Source: Shewanella putrefaciens
GTDB taxonomy: Bacteria > Pseudomonadota > Gammaproteobacteria > Enterobacterales > Shewanellaceae
Direction: 5' to 3'
Length of the DNA stretch: 64,000 nucleotides
Assembly: GCF_016406325.1 (NCBI RefSeq)
Contig: NZ_CP066370.1
Location: 3,472,001 to 3,536,000 of the forward strand
Below, one piece after another: positions 1 to 9,594 of this stretch; position 1 is the first letter of the stretch, and each line of letters starts with the position of its first letter. The position numbers were made by a program, and so were the translations under genes. The notes beneath the pieces are model-generated. The model searched no databases, was not told where the DNA came from, and saw nothing but the letters and a program-made list of their open reading frames with translations.

Positions 1-1
1 C

Positions 2-760
2 GATTTTAAAAATGGTCAAGTGCGTGTATTAGTCGCAACCGATATTGCGGCCCGCGGCTTAGATATTGACCAGCTGCCACAGGTCGTTAACTTCGACTTA
101 CCCAACGTGCCTGAAGATTATGTCCATCGTATTGGTCGCACTGGTCGTGCGGGCGCTTCGGGCCAAGCGGTATCATTGGTCAGCAGTGAAGAAATCAAAT
201 TACTTAATGATATTGAACGCCTTATCAACCGTATCCTCGACCGTGAGGTCGTTGAAGGCTTTAATCCAGTACATCCACTGCCTGAGTCACGCTTAAATTC
301 GAGCAGTAAAAATAACACAGTAAAAACCATTCCAAGTCGTCGCAATCACCGAAGTGCAGGTCAGGCTGCACCGAGAGCGGGTTCAGGACGTGATGGCTAT
401 AAAGCTGAGGACAAAAAAGAAGGTGCGCAGCGCCAACAACATACACCATCGCCCAAAAGTAACGAGCATAAAGATGGTCAACGCAGCGGTGATGTCGCTC
501 GTGGTCACAAGCCAAACGACAAGAATCCCAGACACAGCGGTGAAGTCAGTGGCGCTCCTCGCGGCGATGCTAAACCTCGTACACCACGTTCAAACGACGG
601 TCGTGCGAATAGCACTGGCGCCAATCGCCCAAGTGAAGGCCGTTCAGGCTCTGGCGAAAATCGTAGTCCATCAAGTGACAATCCTTACGCCAATGGCCCA
701 AAGAAAAACACCCGTCGCCCAAATAACGGTGCAAGTCGCCCAAGAAACACCCAAGATTAG
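2..760 (+). CDS. rhlE: ATP-dependent RNA helicase RhlE, C-terminal part (cut by window start)
   Basis: The gene is open from the left edge and ends at 760, so only the end of helicase domain 2 and the tail are visible. Motif V ([11 protein letters not shown]) and motif VI ([10 protein letters not shown]) of DEAD-box RNA helicases are present. After about residue 90 the protein becomes a long basic, low-complexity tail rich in Gly, Arg, Asn, Ser and Pro, typical of RhlE proteins of marine gammaproteobacteria and thought to bind RNA non-specifically. The family unwinds short RNA duplexes in ribosome assembly and RNA turnover. The gene converges on the chemoreceptor gene, and a hairpin terminator lies between them. 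DEAD-box identity is certain; RhlE rather than another paralogue is inferred from the tail and motif spelling. Confidence 0.85.
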   Translation, partial: DFKNGQVRVLVATDIAARGLDIDQLPQVVNFDLPNVPEDYVHRIGRTGRAGASGQAVSLVSSEEIKLLNDIERLINRILDREVVEGFNPVHPLPESRLNSSSKNNTVKTIPSRRNHRSAGQAAPRAGSGRDGYKAEDKKEGAQRQQHTPSPKSNEHKDGQRSGDVARGHKPNDKNPRHSGEVSGAPRGDAKPRTPRSNDGRANSTGANRPSEGRSGSGENRSPSSDNPYANGPKKNTRRPNNGASRPRNTQD

Positions 761-802
761 TCCGTCTTTAACAAGAAAAACGACTTAGTATCAAGCTCAA
801 TC

Positions 803-843
803 AAACGCCCAAATCCACATAAATTTGGGCGTTTGTATTTTTA
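803..843 (+). terminator. Rho-independent terminator after rhlE
   Basis: A 12-bp inverted repeat (AAACGCCCAAAT / ATTTGGGCGTTT) is followed by a T-rich run on the plus strand. It sits between two convergent genes and may also act on the minus-strand chemoreceptor transcript. Confidence 0.8.
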
Positions 844-862
844 CAATCCTTGCTTATTTATG

Positions 863-2440
863 TCATACCTTACGGAAGCGCTCTACCAGCTCGTGCAATT
901 GTTCTGATGTCATTTGTAGATTTTTGCCACTTTCACTGACCTCTGTGCCTTGCTCTAATGAAGTACTGGCAAGCTCAGAAATAATCACAATTTGTTGATT
1001 AATATCTTCAGCAACATGGGCTTGTTCTTCCACCGCAGCAGCCATTTGCACCGCCATAGTGGCGATACTCGTCACTGCAACACTAATGCCTTCTAATGCC
1101 TTTTCAGCTAATCCGACTTGAGCAACCCCCTGTTCAGTATCTTTACATCCATTTTGAGCAATCAATACTGAGGCTTTAGCTTTGGTCGAAAGTAGTTGAA
1201 TAATATCGTAAATTTCTTTAGTTGATGCGGTAGTTCGCGACGCGAGCAGCCTCACTTCATCGGCGACCACAGCAAAGCCTCGGCCTTGATCACCTGCTCT
1301 TGCAGCCTCAATTGCAGCATTAAGGGCAAGTAAGTTGGTTTGTTCGGCGATCTGTTCAATTAATTGTGCCGCGCCCACAATTTTATCAGTCTGATCAGCA
1401 AGATCCGCCACCGACTGGCTAATATCATTGACGGTTTTTTGTAGCTGCTGCATTGCACTACGTGTTTGTCCTGCCACCGCAGAACCTGAACAGGCTAACG
1501 CATCAACATCGCTGGCTTTGGTTGCGGTATCTTGCACATGTGACGATATTTCAGCAATCGTTGTCGTCATCTGATTCATGGCTGTCGCAACTTGTTCTGT
1601 TTGCACTTGCTGCTTACGGATACAGTCCGTTGATTCTACAGATAAATGCATCACTTGATCCGATTGTGAGGCCACTTTAGTCGAGGCATCTTCGATCCGA
1701 GTTAACACTGTATTTAAATGGGCTGATTCCGCTAATACCGCAACCTCCAATTGCCCCAATATTCCACGATGTTTTGCATAGGAAGCAACTGCAAGTGGAT
1801 CGGTAAAAGGGGTTGGCAGCAATTCCACAAGGTGAGTAAGTGTGCTGTTTAAACGGTATACTCCCAAACCATAGCTAAGTAACGCTGTGATAAGAAAAGC
1901 AATAGACGCTTCTGTTGGGCCTAATCGCCACCATAACAGTAATGAAATAATCATAGCGATCGCAGGTAGGCTTACCCAACGAAGATTAGCCATCAGGGTT
2001 GAAAGACTGCTTTGAGGATTTTTTCCTGCATTGATTGCCGTGTATAAACGCTCTGCATGGGCTACCTGCTCTCGGCTTGGTACAGAGCGAACCGATTCAT
2101 ACCCCACTACACGTCCATGTTCCGTCACTGGAGTCACATAGGCATTAACCCAATAATAATCCCCATTCTTACAGCGGTTTTTTACAAGCCCCATCCAAGG
2201 TTTGCCCTGCTGTAAATAGCTCCACATCGTCTTAAATGCCGCTTCAGGCATATCAGGATGTCGAACTATGTTATGGGGTTTGCCAACTAACTCTTCACGG
2301 CTAAAACCACTAATGGAGATAAATGCATCATTACAATGCAAGATAGTGCCCTTAATATCAGTAGATGAAATAAGCTGCTGTTCCTTCGGAAATGTTCTTT
2401 CATTTCCTGTAATGGGCAAATTTTTACGCATTTGTGACAC
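863..2440 (-). CDS. Aer-like methyl-accepting chemotaxis protein with N-terminal PAS domain
   Basis: This 525-residue protein has no periplasmic sensor. It begins with a PAS domain (about residues 20-120; motif [20 protein letters not shown], as in Aer). A short hydrophobic region of two closely spaced membrane segments follows (about 155-195). The C-terminal half is a methyl-accepting signalling domain whose hairpin tip contains [16 protein letters not shown], the CheA/CheW contact region. This is the architecture of the E. coli aerotaxis receptor Aer, which senses redox state through FAD bound to PAS. FAD binding and an energy-taxis role are inferred from the family. The gene stands alone with its own promoter region of about 270 bp on the right. 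Confidence 0.88.
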   Translation of the reverse strand: MSQMRKNLPITGNERTFPKEQQLISSTDIKGTILHCNDAFISISGFSREELVGKPHNIVRHPDMPEAAFKTMWSYLQQGKPWMGLVKNRCKNGDYYWVNAYVTPVTEHGRVVGYESVRSVPSREQVAHAERLYTAINAGKNPQSSLSTLMANLRWVSLPAIAMIISLLLWWRLGPTEASIAFLITALLSYGLGVYRLNSTLTHLVELLPTPFTDPLAVASYAKHRGILGQLEVAVLAESAHLNTVLTRIEDASTKVASQSDQVMHLSVESTDCIRKQQVQTEQVATAMNQMTTTIAEISSHVQDTATKASDVDALACSGSAVAGQTRSAMQQLQKTVNDISQSVADLADQTDKIVGAAQLIEQIAEQTNLLALNAAIEAARAGDQGRGFAVVADEVRLLASRTTASTKEIYDIIQLLSTKAKASVLIAQNGCKDTEQGVAQVGLAEKALEGISVAVTSIATMAVQMAAAVEEQAHVAEDINQQIVIISELASTSLEQGTEVSESGKNLQMTSEQLHELVERFRKV

Positions 2441-2620
2441 TCTCCTTAGTGAACCACAACAGGGACTACATCAACTAAATTTTGTTTAAGATTGGAATGA
2501 CTGATAAAAATTTAGCAGCTAAATCAGGCTTTGGTAGGACATAAAAGATTAATTTAGAAAAAAAAGCCAAATAGATGTGCAAACTGAGAATAGCGAATAT
2601 CTGAAGGTGCAACTTGATAT

Positions 2621-2656
2621 AAAAAATGAAATTGAGCCCCAAAGCTCAATTTCATT
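2621..2656 (-). terminator. Terminator after dbpA
   Basis: On the minus strand an 11-bp stem (GAAATTGAGC / GCTCAATTTC) is followed by ATTTTTT, about 55 bp after the dbpA stop. Confidence 0.8.
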
Positions 2657-2708
2657 TAGTGATTAATCAACAATAGCGGATTAACAAAACCTCACAGCAA
2701 AACCAAGC

Positions 2709-4118
2709 TTACTTCATTGGCCAAGCGCGGTAAGATTTACCTTTAATACGCCCGCCAGTCAGTTTGTTCAGTGCTTTCTTGGCAACCTTACGATTAACGG
2801 CCACATAGGCGCGGTAATCGGTCACTTGGATTTTACCCACCTGTGAGCCTTCGATACCGTTTTCGCCCGTCAGTGCGCCTAAGATATCCCCTGGACGCAG
2901 TTTTTCCTTCTTACCGCCATCGATCTGCAGAGTGATCATGGTTGGCGCTGCAGGCGTGCTACCGAGCAGACTTTCAGATGGCAGTGATTCGCTGGTGATT
3001 TCGCGCTCTAAATATTCTTCTAACAAGGCAATCTTGTAACCGTCTTGGTCATTGTAGAAGGTATAAGCGGCGCCTTTACTGCCCGCACGGCCAGTACGAC
3101 CGATACGGTGAATGTGCACTTCGGTGTCATAGGCGACATGATAGTTAAACACGGCATCCAGCGCATCGATATCTAAACCACGGGCGGCAACGTCGGTCGC
3201 CACTAAGACACAGGCACTCTTGTTGGCAAATTGCAGCAAGGTTTCGTCCCTGTCTCTTTGCTCTAAATCACCGTGCAAAGCCAATACGCTAAAGCCTAAA
3301 CCTTCAAGCTCATCGGCCACTTTTTGAGTTTCGCGTTTCGTGTTACAGAACACCACCGCGCTTTCAGGCTTATGTTCTAACAACAATAATTGCAGCGCTT
3401 GCATACGCGCCTTGTCATCATCTAAATGATAGAAATGTTGGGCTATGCTCAAGCTGTCGTGATTACCTTCGACTTTAACCATGCTTGGGTCATACATGAT
3501 TTGCTTAGCAATCGATTGAATTTGCTCAGGGAACGTCGCGCTGAATAGCAGCGTCTGACGCTCACGCGGAGCTTGTTCGATAATCGCATCGAGGGCGGGT
3601 TGGAAGCCCATTTCTAACATGCGATCGGCTTCATCGAGCACTAACATGTTGAGATTGCTTAAATCTAAGCGATTGCGATCTAAGTGATCGACGATACGAC
3701 CCGGCGTACCCACAATAATGTGTGCACCGTGCTCCAGCGAGCCAACCTGTGGTCCCATAGGTACACCGCCGCAAAGTGTCAGTACTTTAACGTTATGAAT
3801 ACCACGGGCAAGGGTGCGGATTTCCTGCGCCACTTGGTCGGCCAACTCGCGGGTTGGGCATAACACTAAGGTTTGAATGCGAAAGCGTTTAACGTCTAAC
3901 TTGTTCAGTAACCCTAAGCCGAAGGCGGCCGTTTTACCCGAGCCAGTTTTACCCTGACCTATCACATCCTGCCCCGCTAAAATGGGTGGCAAACTTTGCG
4001 CCTGAATTGGCGTCATCTCGTTGTAACCCATAGAAGAAAGGTTCTCAAGCAGTTCGGGTTTTAGCTTAAGAGTCGAAAAAGCCATTGATGGATTAGGCTT
4101 AGTATCAGAGTTGCTCAA
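2709..4118 (-). CDS. dbpA: ATP-dependent RNA helicase DbpA
   Basis: This 469-residue DEAD-box helicase carries the Q motif (MTPIQAQSLP), Walker A (GKTGSGKTAA), the DEAD box (VLDEADRMLEMG), SATFPE, and [10 protein letters not shown]. Its C-terminal ~75 residues form the RNA-binding domain specific to DbpA (GGRIKGKSYRAW), which targets hairpin 92 of 23S rRNA. In E. coli DbpA acts late in 50S subunit assembly. The reading frame begins with TTG, preceded by AGGA at a suitable distance. The next in-frame ATG is 11 codons further on and has no visible ribosome binding site, so the TTG start is preferred. Confidence 0.93.
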   Translation of the reverse strand: MSNSDTKPNPSMAFSTLKLKPELLENLSSMGYNEMTPIQAQSLPPILAGQDVIGQGKTGSGKTAAFGLGLLNKLDVKRFRIQTLVLCPTRELADQVAQEIRTLARGIHNVKVLTLCGGVPMGPQVGSLEHGAHIIVGTPGRIVDHLDRNRLDLSNLNMLVLDEADRMLEMGFQPALDAIIEQAPRERQTLLFSATFPEQIQSIAKQIMYDPSMVKVEGNHDSLSIAQHFYHLDDDKARMQALQLLLLEHKPESAVVFCNTKRETQKVADELEGLGFSVLALHGDLEQRDRDETLLQFANKSACVLVATDVAARGLDIDALDAVFNYHVAYDTEVHIHRIGRTGRAGSKGAAYTFYNDQDGYKIALLEEYLEREITSESLPSESLLGSTPAAPTMITLQIDGGKKEKLRPGDILGALTGENGIEGSQVGKIQVTDYRAYVAVNRKVAKKALNKLTGGRIKGKSYRAWPMK

Positions 4119-4341
4119 GGTGAATATCCTGTGGTGGGTAACGAAGCGGCTGCTAGGTTACTGAAATTGCGTTACTTATCGATTAAACTGGTCTATCAAG
4201 ATTCAGGTTAGTTTTAGGCTAGCTTGAGTTTAGATTTAAGCGCTAGGCTCGCTCAACCCAAAAGCACGGCTATTGTAGCAACAAAGCGCGGCTTTTGCCT
4301 CAAGTCCTTAAGCAATAGACATAGCTTGCGTGAACAGCAAC

Positions 4342-4368
4342 AAAAAGCCCTGTAGGAATACAGGGCTT
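4342..4368 (-). terminator. Terminator after the pirin gene
   Basis: A 9-bp stem (AAGCCCTGT / ACAGGGCTT) is followed by TTTTTGTTG on the minus strand, about 55 bp beyond the pirin stop. The rest of the roughly 300-bp gap to dbpA contains no evident gene. Confidence 0.75.
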
Positions 4369-4423
4369 AAACTTAAATTTAGGCTTGGATTTAGAATTAG
4401 CTCAGCACGGCAGATTTAACAAA

Positions 4424-5311
4424 TTACGCGATTTGGCCGAAACGCCCTTCTTGATAGTCGCGGATCGCCTGCTGAATTTCCGCTTGGGTGTTCATCACAA
4501 AGGGACCCATTTGGACGATTTTTTCACGGATAGGTTTACCCGCAAACAGTAACATCCCCGCGCCGCGCTCATCGACCTTAAGCTTAAGCACACTTTGGCT
4601 ATCGAGCACTAAAAACTCGCCATGATGATGTTGATTTGAAGCAGATGACCAGTGTGAATCCTCACCCTTACTCGAATCGCTTTTATATAAGCCACCTTGG
4701 TAAAGGTACAAGGCGACAAACTCGTGTTGAGACAAATCAAGCGTGGCCTCAGCGTTTGGCGCTAGACTTAAATCAGCAATCGCAGCCTCACCCGCTAATC
4801 CTTGAATAGCCGCACTAATAATCGGTTGATCTTTAAAGCCCCAGTCACCCGCTAAGGCTTTCAAGGTTGCGCCAGTATCATTGGTCGCTTCAACGCTCGC
4901 GCTACCCGCAGTATCTTGATACTTCGCAGGGCGCAGCTTGTCTTTGGCGGGCATATTGACCCAAATTTGGAATCCATGCAGACCATCAACTGCATCGGCC
5001 AGCGGCATTTCAGAGTGCACTACCCCGAACCCGGTACTCATCCACTGCACATCGCCCGCACGAATCGCCTTCACATTACCCATTTGGTCGCGATGCTCAA
5101 AACCGCCCTTACGAATATAAGTGAAGGTCTCCATCCCGCGATGGGGATGTGCGGGGAAGCCACCGATAAAATCTTGTTCATCATCGGATTTTATTTCGTC
5201 GATCATCAAGAAAGGATCAAATTTAGTCGTCACAAAATCGGCGACACGGCGAATATTGACCCCATCGCCATCCATCGCGGCTTTGGCGGAAAACTGACTT
5301 AATACTTTCAT
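4424..5311 (-). CDS. Pirin family protein (bicupin)
   Basis: This 295-residue protein shows the pirin N-terminal cupin. The metal-site region includes FPAHPHRGMETFTYI and a following HRDQMG, and the C-terminal pirin domain contains LFAGKPIREKIVQMGPFVMN. Pirins are iron-binding cupins; some bacterial members act as quercetin dioxygenases, others as redox-linked regulators, so the substrate here is unknown. An upstream in-frame extension to 5488 exists, but the ATG at 5311 is preceded by a strong AGGAGA at the right spacing and begins with typical pirin residues (MKVLSQF), so the shorter start was chosen. Confidence 0.88.
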   Translation of the reverse strand: MKVLSQFSAKAAMDGDGVNIRRVADFVTTKFDPFLMIDEIKSDDEQDFIGGFPAHPHRGMETFTYIRKGGFEHRDQMGNVKAIRAGDVQWMSTGFGVVHSEMPLADAVDGLHGFQIWVNMPAKDKLRPAKYQDTAGSASVEATNDTGATLKALAGDWGFKDQPIISAAIQGLAGEAAIADLSLAPNAEATLDLSQHEFVALYLYQGGLYKSDSSKGEDSHWSSASNQHHHGEFLVLDSQSVLKLKVDERGAGMLLFAGKPIREKIVQMGPFVMNTQAEIQQAIRDYQEGRFGQIA

Positions 5312-5692
5312 TGCTGCTCTCCTATCGGTTGAGCAAAGCGGTGCGTGAAAGGCCAAAATCATGTGGCTAACACAAGACGCAAACGCTTTGCTGATAGAGG
5401 CAGAATAACAAGGAAGTTTACAAAAGAATAACGCGAAATCACGGCCTAAACATTCGAAAAAATAGAAGGGTAGGCAGTTGATATCCACTCACACAGGTTT
5501 GCCATGGCATTTGCTCGTCGACTCGCAGCCAGTCCGTCCATGGGGCGGACGGTCGTCTCGCTAATCACCATGACTCACCTTTTTGGCATTAGCGTAACCT
5601 ATAGATTTAAAAGACATACGTAACACACTTTTGGACAAAAGTGAGCTAGGTTTTTTACTCTAATTCGTGGAGTTCGGATTAAAATTTATATG
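5312..5692. other. Intergenic stretch with inverted repeats, left flank of the cassette island
   Basis: No gene is seen in these 380 bp. It holds the presumed pirin promoter and two small hairpins: one around 5534-5550 (GTCCG...CGGAC type) and one at 5626-5643 (CACTTTT / AAAAGTG). The DNA becomes AT-rich towards the attC-like site at 5693. Confidence 0.5.
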
Positions 5693-5764
5693 GGTTAACG
5701 CCTTGCTCACCGGAAAATTAGGAGCGCAGCGAGTAATTTTTCCGTGTGCAGAAACTTGTTAGAG
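5693..5764 (-). repeat. Integron attC-like recombination site 1 (3' end of the Gabija cassette)
   Basis: Read on the minus strand, this imperfect palindrome starts with the box CTCTAAC followed by AAG and ends GGC-GTTAACC. Internal arms pair TGCaCACgGAAAAATTA with TAATTTTCCgGTGaGCA around a central loop. This matches the attC layout (R''-L''-loop-L'-R', AAC and GTT invariant, AA after R'', GC before R'). Its R'' box is the exact complement of the first bases of the cassette on the other side (see the site at 9263), as expected if the segment was once a circular cassette. It starts 70 bp beyond the gajB stop, the usual place for an attC. Confidence 0.72.
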
Positions 5765-5833
5765 AGCAAATAGCAATACGCTGCGGGTTGCCGCAGGTTT
5801 TTCTCTCTATGAAGAAAGAGCATATTTAATGCG

Positions 5834-7465
5834 CTATCGATACAATCCATCTAATCCAGGCAACGAAAAGAATTGAGACGGTTTTCCTGTTTTGGTTTCA
5901 TAGTCTCGATTGAGACGACTATTACTTGTAACTAGAACGCAATAATTTTTCGCTCTAGTTATCCCAACAAAATGTAAATTCAACTCCTGCTCCCAATTAT
6001 CATATATTACATCGAAGCAACCTCGAACAAACTTTCTTTTTGGGTGAATCCAATCGTATAGATCCAAGTGATAGACAAGCTCAAATTCTAGCCCTTTAGA
6101 TTTATGAAGTGTCATAACTTGAACTTCATTCTCATTTATCGGCTTATAGTGCTGAAGCAACCTAGATTCCAAGCATATTGTATTGATCAACTCTTTATCT
6201 GAAGCACTGATATCGACATTTAAGACTTGACCAGTGATATCCACAATTGCACGTGATAGTTCATCTTGAACTTTATCACCAATAGATGATATCGTTTTAC
6301 GCAATACAGATAAACTATTATTCGAAACTGGAGTAAATGACTGTATATACTCAACAACATCATTTAAACGATGATGCTCGTCGAATCGAAACCTTAAAAG
6401 CTGAGAAAATAAATTACAAACCCTTGTGTTTCTAACTGCCAATGGGTCTTCGTCAAAGATTCGAAACGGTACATTTAATCCATTACTAAGAAATTCTAGA
6501 GATATGTTATTTCTTACAAGTATTCCTATTTGCGAGTATGATTCAACTAGATTATTCTTAAATGCAAGTTCAATTGACTCATTTATTTTTTCAGTAACAT
6601 CTACTTGAGTGCCTGTGTAGTTGCGCCTATATACTCTGATATCACTAGCTGGCAATAAATCACATTCAGCGTCGTAAAGCCGGTTAGAATAATTAGTAAT
6701 TGATGGGTGACAGCGATGATTGACATTTACGATATGATGTTCGAAGACATCAGGTTTGTTTGTTAACTCTTTAATAAACTCAGGGTCACTCCCACGCCAA
6801 GCATAGATAGATTGTTGTACATCACCAACTGCAACACCTACTAGCCCCAGTTCTAGTAACTTGAGAAAAAGTATATGTTGTGGCTCAGAGGAGTCTTGAT
6901 ATTCATCTATGTATACCGAGTTGTATTTTGCTGCAATATATCTTTGACAAGCATGAGATTCCGTTATGACATGATTGGCTATCACACCAAGCAGTTCTAG
7001 CAAGACAAAACCATGATCGAATAATATGACAATATCATCTTCTAAGCATTTAAAAGTAGTTGAGTTTACCTCATCGCTGTAATGAGGTATTACACTCAGT
7101 TTGTCCATAACACATTTAGGTATTTCATCGAATTTAATGCACTCTAATTGGTGCTTTTGCCTATCAAGAACTCTTGCCAAAAAAGGATGTATAATCTCAC
7201 TCAAACAAAAATGATCAATAGTGCCAAAAAAGCTCATTTTTGTATCGCAAGCATTCTTCTTACATCGCTTTCTTAATTCCTTACTGGCCTTTACAGTAAA
7301 AGTAATCCCAATAACACCTCGATAAGACGGAAGCTCTTTAACTTCATTTCTTATCTTTTGTGCAATAACAGTAGTCTTTCCACTTCCTGGGCAAGCAGTA
7401 ATGACCATATTTGAATTTGAGCTTATCGCTGCTTTTTGATCTGGAGTATACTCGAAATCACTCAT
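5834..7465 (-). CDS. gajB: Gabija anti-phage protein GajB, UvrD/Rep-like helicase
   Basis: This 543-residue superfamily 1 helicase shows Walker A (ACPGSGKTTV, near residue 27), the extended Walker B (YIDEYQDSSEPQ), motif III (GDVQQSIYAWRG), motif IV (VNHRCHPSI), motif V (TLHKSKGLEF) and motif VI (FVGITRAKN). It starts one base after the gajA stop, so the two are almost certainly co-translated. A UvrD-like helicase directly following an OLD-family ATPase-TOPRIM nuclease defines the Gabija system. In characterised Gabija, GajA nicks DNA when nucleotide pools fall and GajB acts with it in a supramolecular complex. Base use is clearly more AT-rich than the flanking genes, suggesting acquisition. 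The gene ends 70 bp before an attC-like site. Confidence 0.87.
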   Translation of the reverse strand: MSDFEYTPDQKAAISSNSNMVITACPGSGKTTVIAQKIRNEVKELPSYRGVIGITFTVKASKELRKRCKKNACDTKMSFFGTIDHFCLSEIIHPFLARVLDRQKHQLECIKFDEIPKCVMDKLSVIPHYSDEVNSTTFKCLEDDIVILFDHGFVLLELLGVIANHVITESHACQRYIAAKYNSVYIDEYQDSSEPQHILFLKLLELGLVGVAVGDVQQSIYAWRGSDPEFIKELTNKPDVFEHHIVNVNHRCHPSITNYSNRLYDAECDLLPASDIRVYRRNYTGTQVDVTEKINESIELAFKNNLVESYSQIGILVRNNISLEFLSNGLNVPFRIFDEDPLAVRNTRVCNLFSQLLRFRFDEHHRLNDVVEYIQSFTPVSNNSLSVLRKTISSIGDKVQDELSRAIVDITGQVLNVDISASDKELINTICLESRLLQHYKPINENEVQVMTLHKSKGLEFELVYHLDLYDWIHPKRKFVRGCFDVIYDNWEQELNLHFVGITRAKNYCVLVTSNSRLNRDYETKTGKPSQFFSLPGLDGLYR

Positions 7466-7466
7466 G

Positions 7467-9167
7467 TTATTGGCCTACCAACTTAACAGCATGATGCAAT
7501 GGCTTAGCTAACTCACCCCCACTTAACCCTGCAAGCGCCTTTTTATTTTGTGACAAAAATTCTCGCATTCTAATAGCTTTCTTACTCTGCAAGTATTTTA
7601 CTGCATCATTGATAGCGGTCTTTCCGGAATAATTTAACAATTCATCAGGAAGCTCTAAAGCCAGATCAGCTTCTAGATCAATCTTTGAAAGAAATATTCC
7701 GTGTGGATTTATTTTATCTGAAGTCGTTTTCCAAAATCCAGAATCAACTAAGCCTTGCGAAGTTGTTGTTGGTGTATAGTCGGGGCCAATAGCTAGGCCA
7801 GCCAATGATAAGCATCTATTAATACCGACAGCTCTTTTGTTAACACTATTTTTAATACCTGAAACATCATTATCTGTTCTCAACACCCAAGGTATTTCCA
7901 TAGCATCCAAAATTTTTCTGTAAACTTTGAATTGAACTCCATCAACACTCAGGATTGATATATTATGAAAATCCAAATCTATTCCTATCTGTATTGCCAA
8001 TTCTTCGTAAAAGAGTTTTTCTGATGGTCCTTCAACCAAAAAAACACAGCTAGAAAAAAAGGCCTCAGCAGGAAGAATACTCATCCTATAACCTAAGTCG
8101 TCCCATGCATCGGAAATGCATGCCGAACAGCCACCGTTAGCCGCTACACTTCCATTTTCAGCCAAGAGAATTCGAACTATTGAGTCTGGCTTATATCGTT
8201 CTGTTATTTGAGGAGAATGACTTGTAATTATAGTTTGTCCGGGAAGATCATGGATTAAATAATCAGCCAGCTTCCGTTGTTGATGTGGATGTAAATGAGC
8301 TTCAGGTTCTTCAACACAATAAAATGTAACCTCGTGTTCAGGATCAAACTCTCTTTGACTTTTTGCCTTCCATAAGGCTAATAATATTTGATTATTTCGA
8401 CCATCACCACCAAGCATTAGTTTTGAGCCAGATGTAGATGCGCCTAATTCTAAATTTTCAATAAACTGATTTACTTTTATAGCCCCAGTATCTAAATGAA
8501 CACTATAGTTATCATTTTTATATGAAAGTTTTTTCAACTCCTCATTAACTGCTGAGGTAGCATCTTTCACATAGTTAAGCTCCGCAATCTTTACATTAAC
8601 TTCGTTTAACTTGGCTGATATGGCTACCATTTCAACTTGGTCATGCTCGAGTTCTTCGTCTTCAAGGCGGTCTTGAGACTGTTTAAGTAATTGTCTTTTT
8701 TCTATTTGAATAAACTTTTGAAGGTCTCTTCTGGATTTTACATATCGTAAATTTAACTGTTTCAAATAGAATCTTGATGGAATAAGCTCAAGCTCATCAT
8801 CCGAACATCCGATAGATATCTCGTAATCTAGTGTCTTTCTATCTGCTGTAATAGCAATCACGGTCTTACTTTCATCACTCACACTCCCCTTCAGCGCAGA
8901 AAGAACAGCATCCTCATTGATATCAGAAAAATAGATTTTAATAGAGAAAGATTCTGCCTGAATTCCATCGTTATCTATGAAGAAATCCGTAGCTTCTGGC
9001 TCAATATCCCTATCTGACAACGACTTATCAAGTAGCAAACGGATGCCATAGAGTAAATTTGTTTTACCAACATCATTGCTTCCAATCATTAGCGTCTTAT
9101 CTGTAAAGCGAATAGTTGCTTCTCGGAAGTTCCTAAAGCCTTCAAGACTCACTTTTTCAATTATCAA
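7467..9167 (-). CDS. gajA: Gabija anti-phage protein GajA, OLD-family ATPase/TOPRIM nuclease
   Basis: This 566-residue protein has an N-terminal ABC/SMC-like ATPase head with Walker A GSNDVGKTN (about residue 32), a central coiled-coil-like stretch (about 150-210), then Walker B and D-loop CVEEPEAHLHPHQQ and the switch TSHSPQ. A C-terminal TOPRIM domain follows, with the glutamate motif FLVEGPSEKLF and an acidic RTDND motif that would bind the catalytic metals. This order is the class 2 OLD nuclease architecture found in GajA. The length is close to known GajA proteins (about 580). Translation appears to begin at TTG, preceded by AAGGA; no in-frame ATG lies nearby. It is first in the operon, about 100 bp inside the cassette boundary. 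Confidence 0.88.
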   Translation of the reverse strand: MIIEKVSLEGFRNFREATIRFTDKTLMIGSNDVGKTNLLYGIRLLLDKSLSDRDIEPEATDFFIDNDGIQAESFSIKIYFSDINEDAVLSALKGSVSDESKTVIAITADRKTLDYEISIGCSDDELELIPSRFYLKQLNLRYVKSRRDLQKFIQIEKRQLLKQSQDRLEDEELEHDQVEMVAISAKLNEVNVKIAELNYVKDATSAVNEELKKLSYKNDNYSVHLDTGAIKVNQFIENLELGASTSGSKLMLGGDGRNNQILLALWKAKSQREFDPEHEVTFYCVEEPEAHLHPHQQRKLADYLIHDLPGQTIITSHSPQITERYKPDSIVRILLAENGSVAANGGCSACISDAWDDLGYRMSILPAEAFFSSCVFLVEGPSEKLFYEELAIQIGIDLDFHNISILSVDGVQFKVYRKILDAMEIPWVLRTDNDVSGIKNSVNKRAVGINRCLSLAGLAIGPDYTPTTTSQGLVDSGFWKTTSDKINPHGIFLSKIDLEADLALELPDELLNYSGKTAINDAVKYLQSKKAIRMREFLSQNKKALAGLSGGELAKPLHHAVKLVGQ

Positions 9168-9262
9168 TTTAAGTATCCTTTAAAACAATCTGAAAGCTCA
9201 GGTTTGATAGCAAGCAAATTTTCTCATCAAAGTCTTTATGGTTGCAATGAATCAGGGTTGCC

Positions 9263-9317
9263 CTCTAACGCTCAAAGCAGCTGCGCGGTATGCGTCGGCG
9301 GGCTTTGCTTGTTAGCA
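9263..9317 (-). repeat. Integron attC-like recombination site 2
   Basis: This 55-bp imperfect palindrome reads on the minus strand TGCTAAC-AAG-CAAAGC ... GCTTTG-AGC-GTTAGAG. The spacing and flanks (CTAACAA at one end, GAGCGTTAG at the other) are very close to textbook attC sites. The right box, GTTAGAG, supplies the start (TTAGAG) of the Gabija cassette and is the exact complement of the CTCTAAC box of site 1. The left box, TGCTAAC, is the complement of the start (TTAGCA) of the next cassette at 9600. The matching of both neighbours is the main argument for a real cassette array. Confidence 0.8.
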
Positions 9318-9594
9318 GCCTAAACCGAACTTGCGCGGCTTGCCGCACTGGCAAACCCGAACAAACGACAGACTGCTTTTATTAAAAACTACACCCGTTA
9401 ACTGCGATACGGCGAGCCAACCGGAACCTGTAAAACAGCTAAGCGAAGCCACAAAGAACAACGCTGCCGTCACCACCGTTTGCAGCAAACCCGCAAACTG
9501 GCGAACTTAACCTTTTGGCGCAGCTGCTAAGAAAACCAAACGCGAGCAATGCCGGAACAAAACTACTGACTAAAACTGTTAAAACCCGAACACC
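9318..9594. other. Small integron cassette with no clear gene
   Basis: Between sites 2 and 3 lies a cassette body without a convincing gene. The only notable frame is on the minus strand, 9594 down to 9439. It encodes 51 residues with a hydrophobic segment ending LSSC, like a lipoprotein signal, but the frame has no ATG, GTG or TTG near its beginning. It may be a decayed lipoprotein cassette or a non-coding cassette. The segment is rich in AACC/AAAC runs on the plus strand. Confidence 0.45.

Noticed and set aside
5312..5488. Longer N-terminus for the pirin protein
   Set aside because: The extension has no family similarity, and the internal ATG at 5311 has a strong ribosome binding site.
5834..9167. 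PARIS, Zorya or a retron as the identity of the two-gene defence unit
   Set aside because: PARIS splits the ATPase and TOPRIM into two proteins and lacks a UvrD helicase; here ATPase and TOPRIM are in one protein and the second gene is a UvrD-like helicase, which is Gabija. No reverse transcriptase is present.
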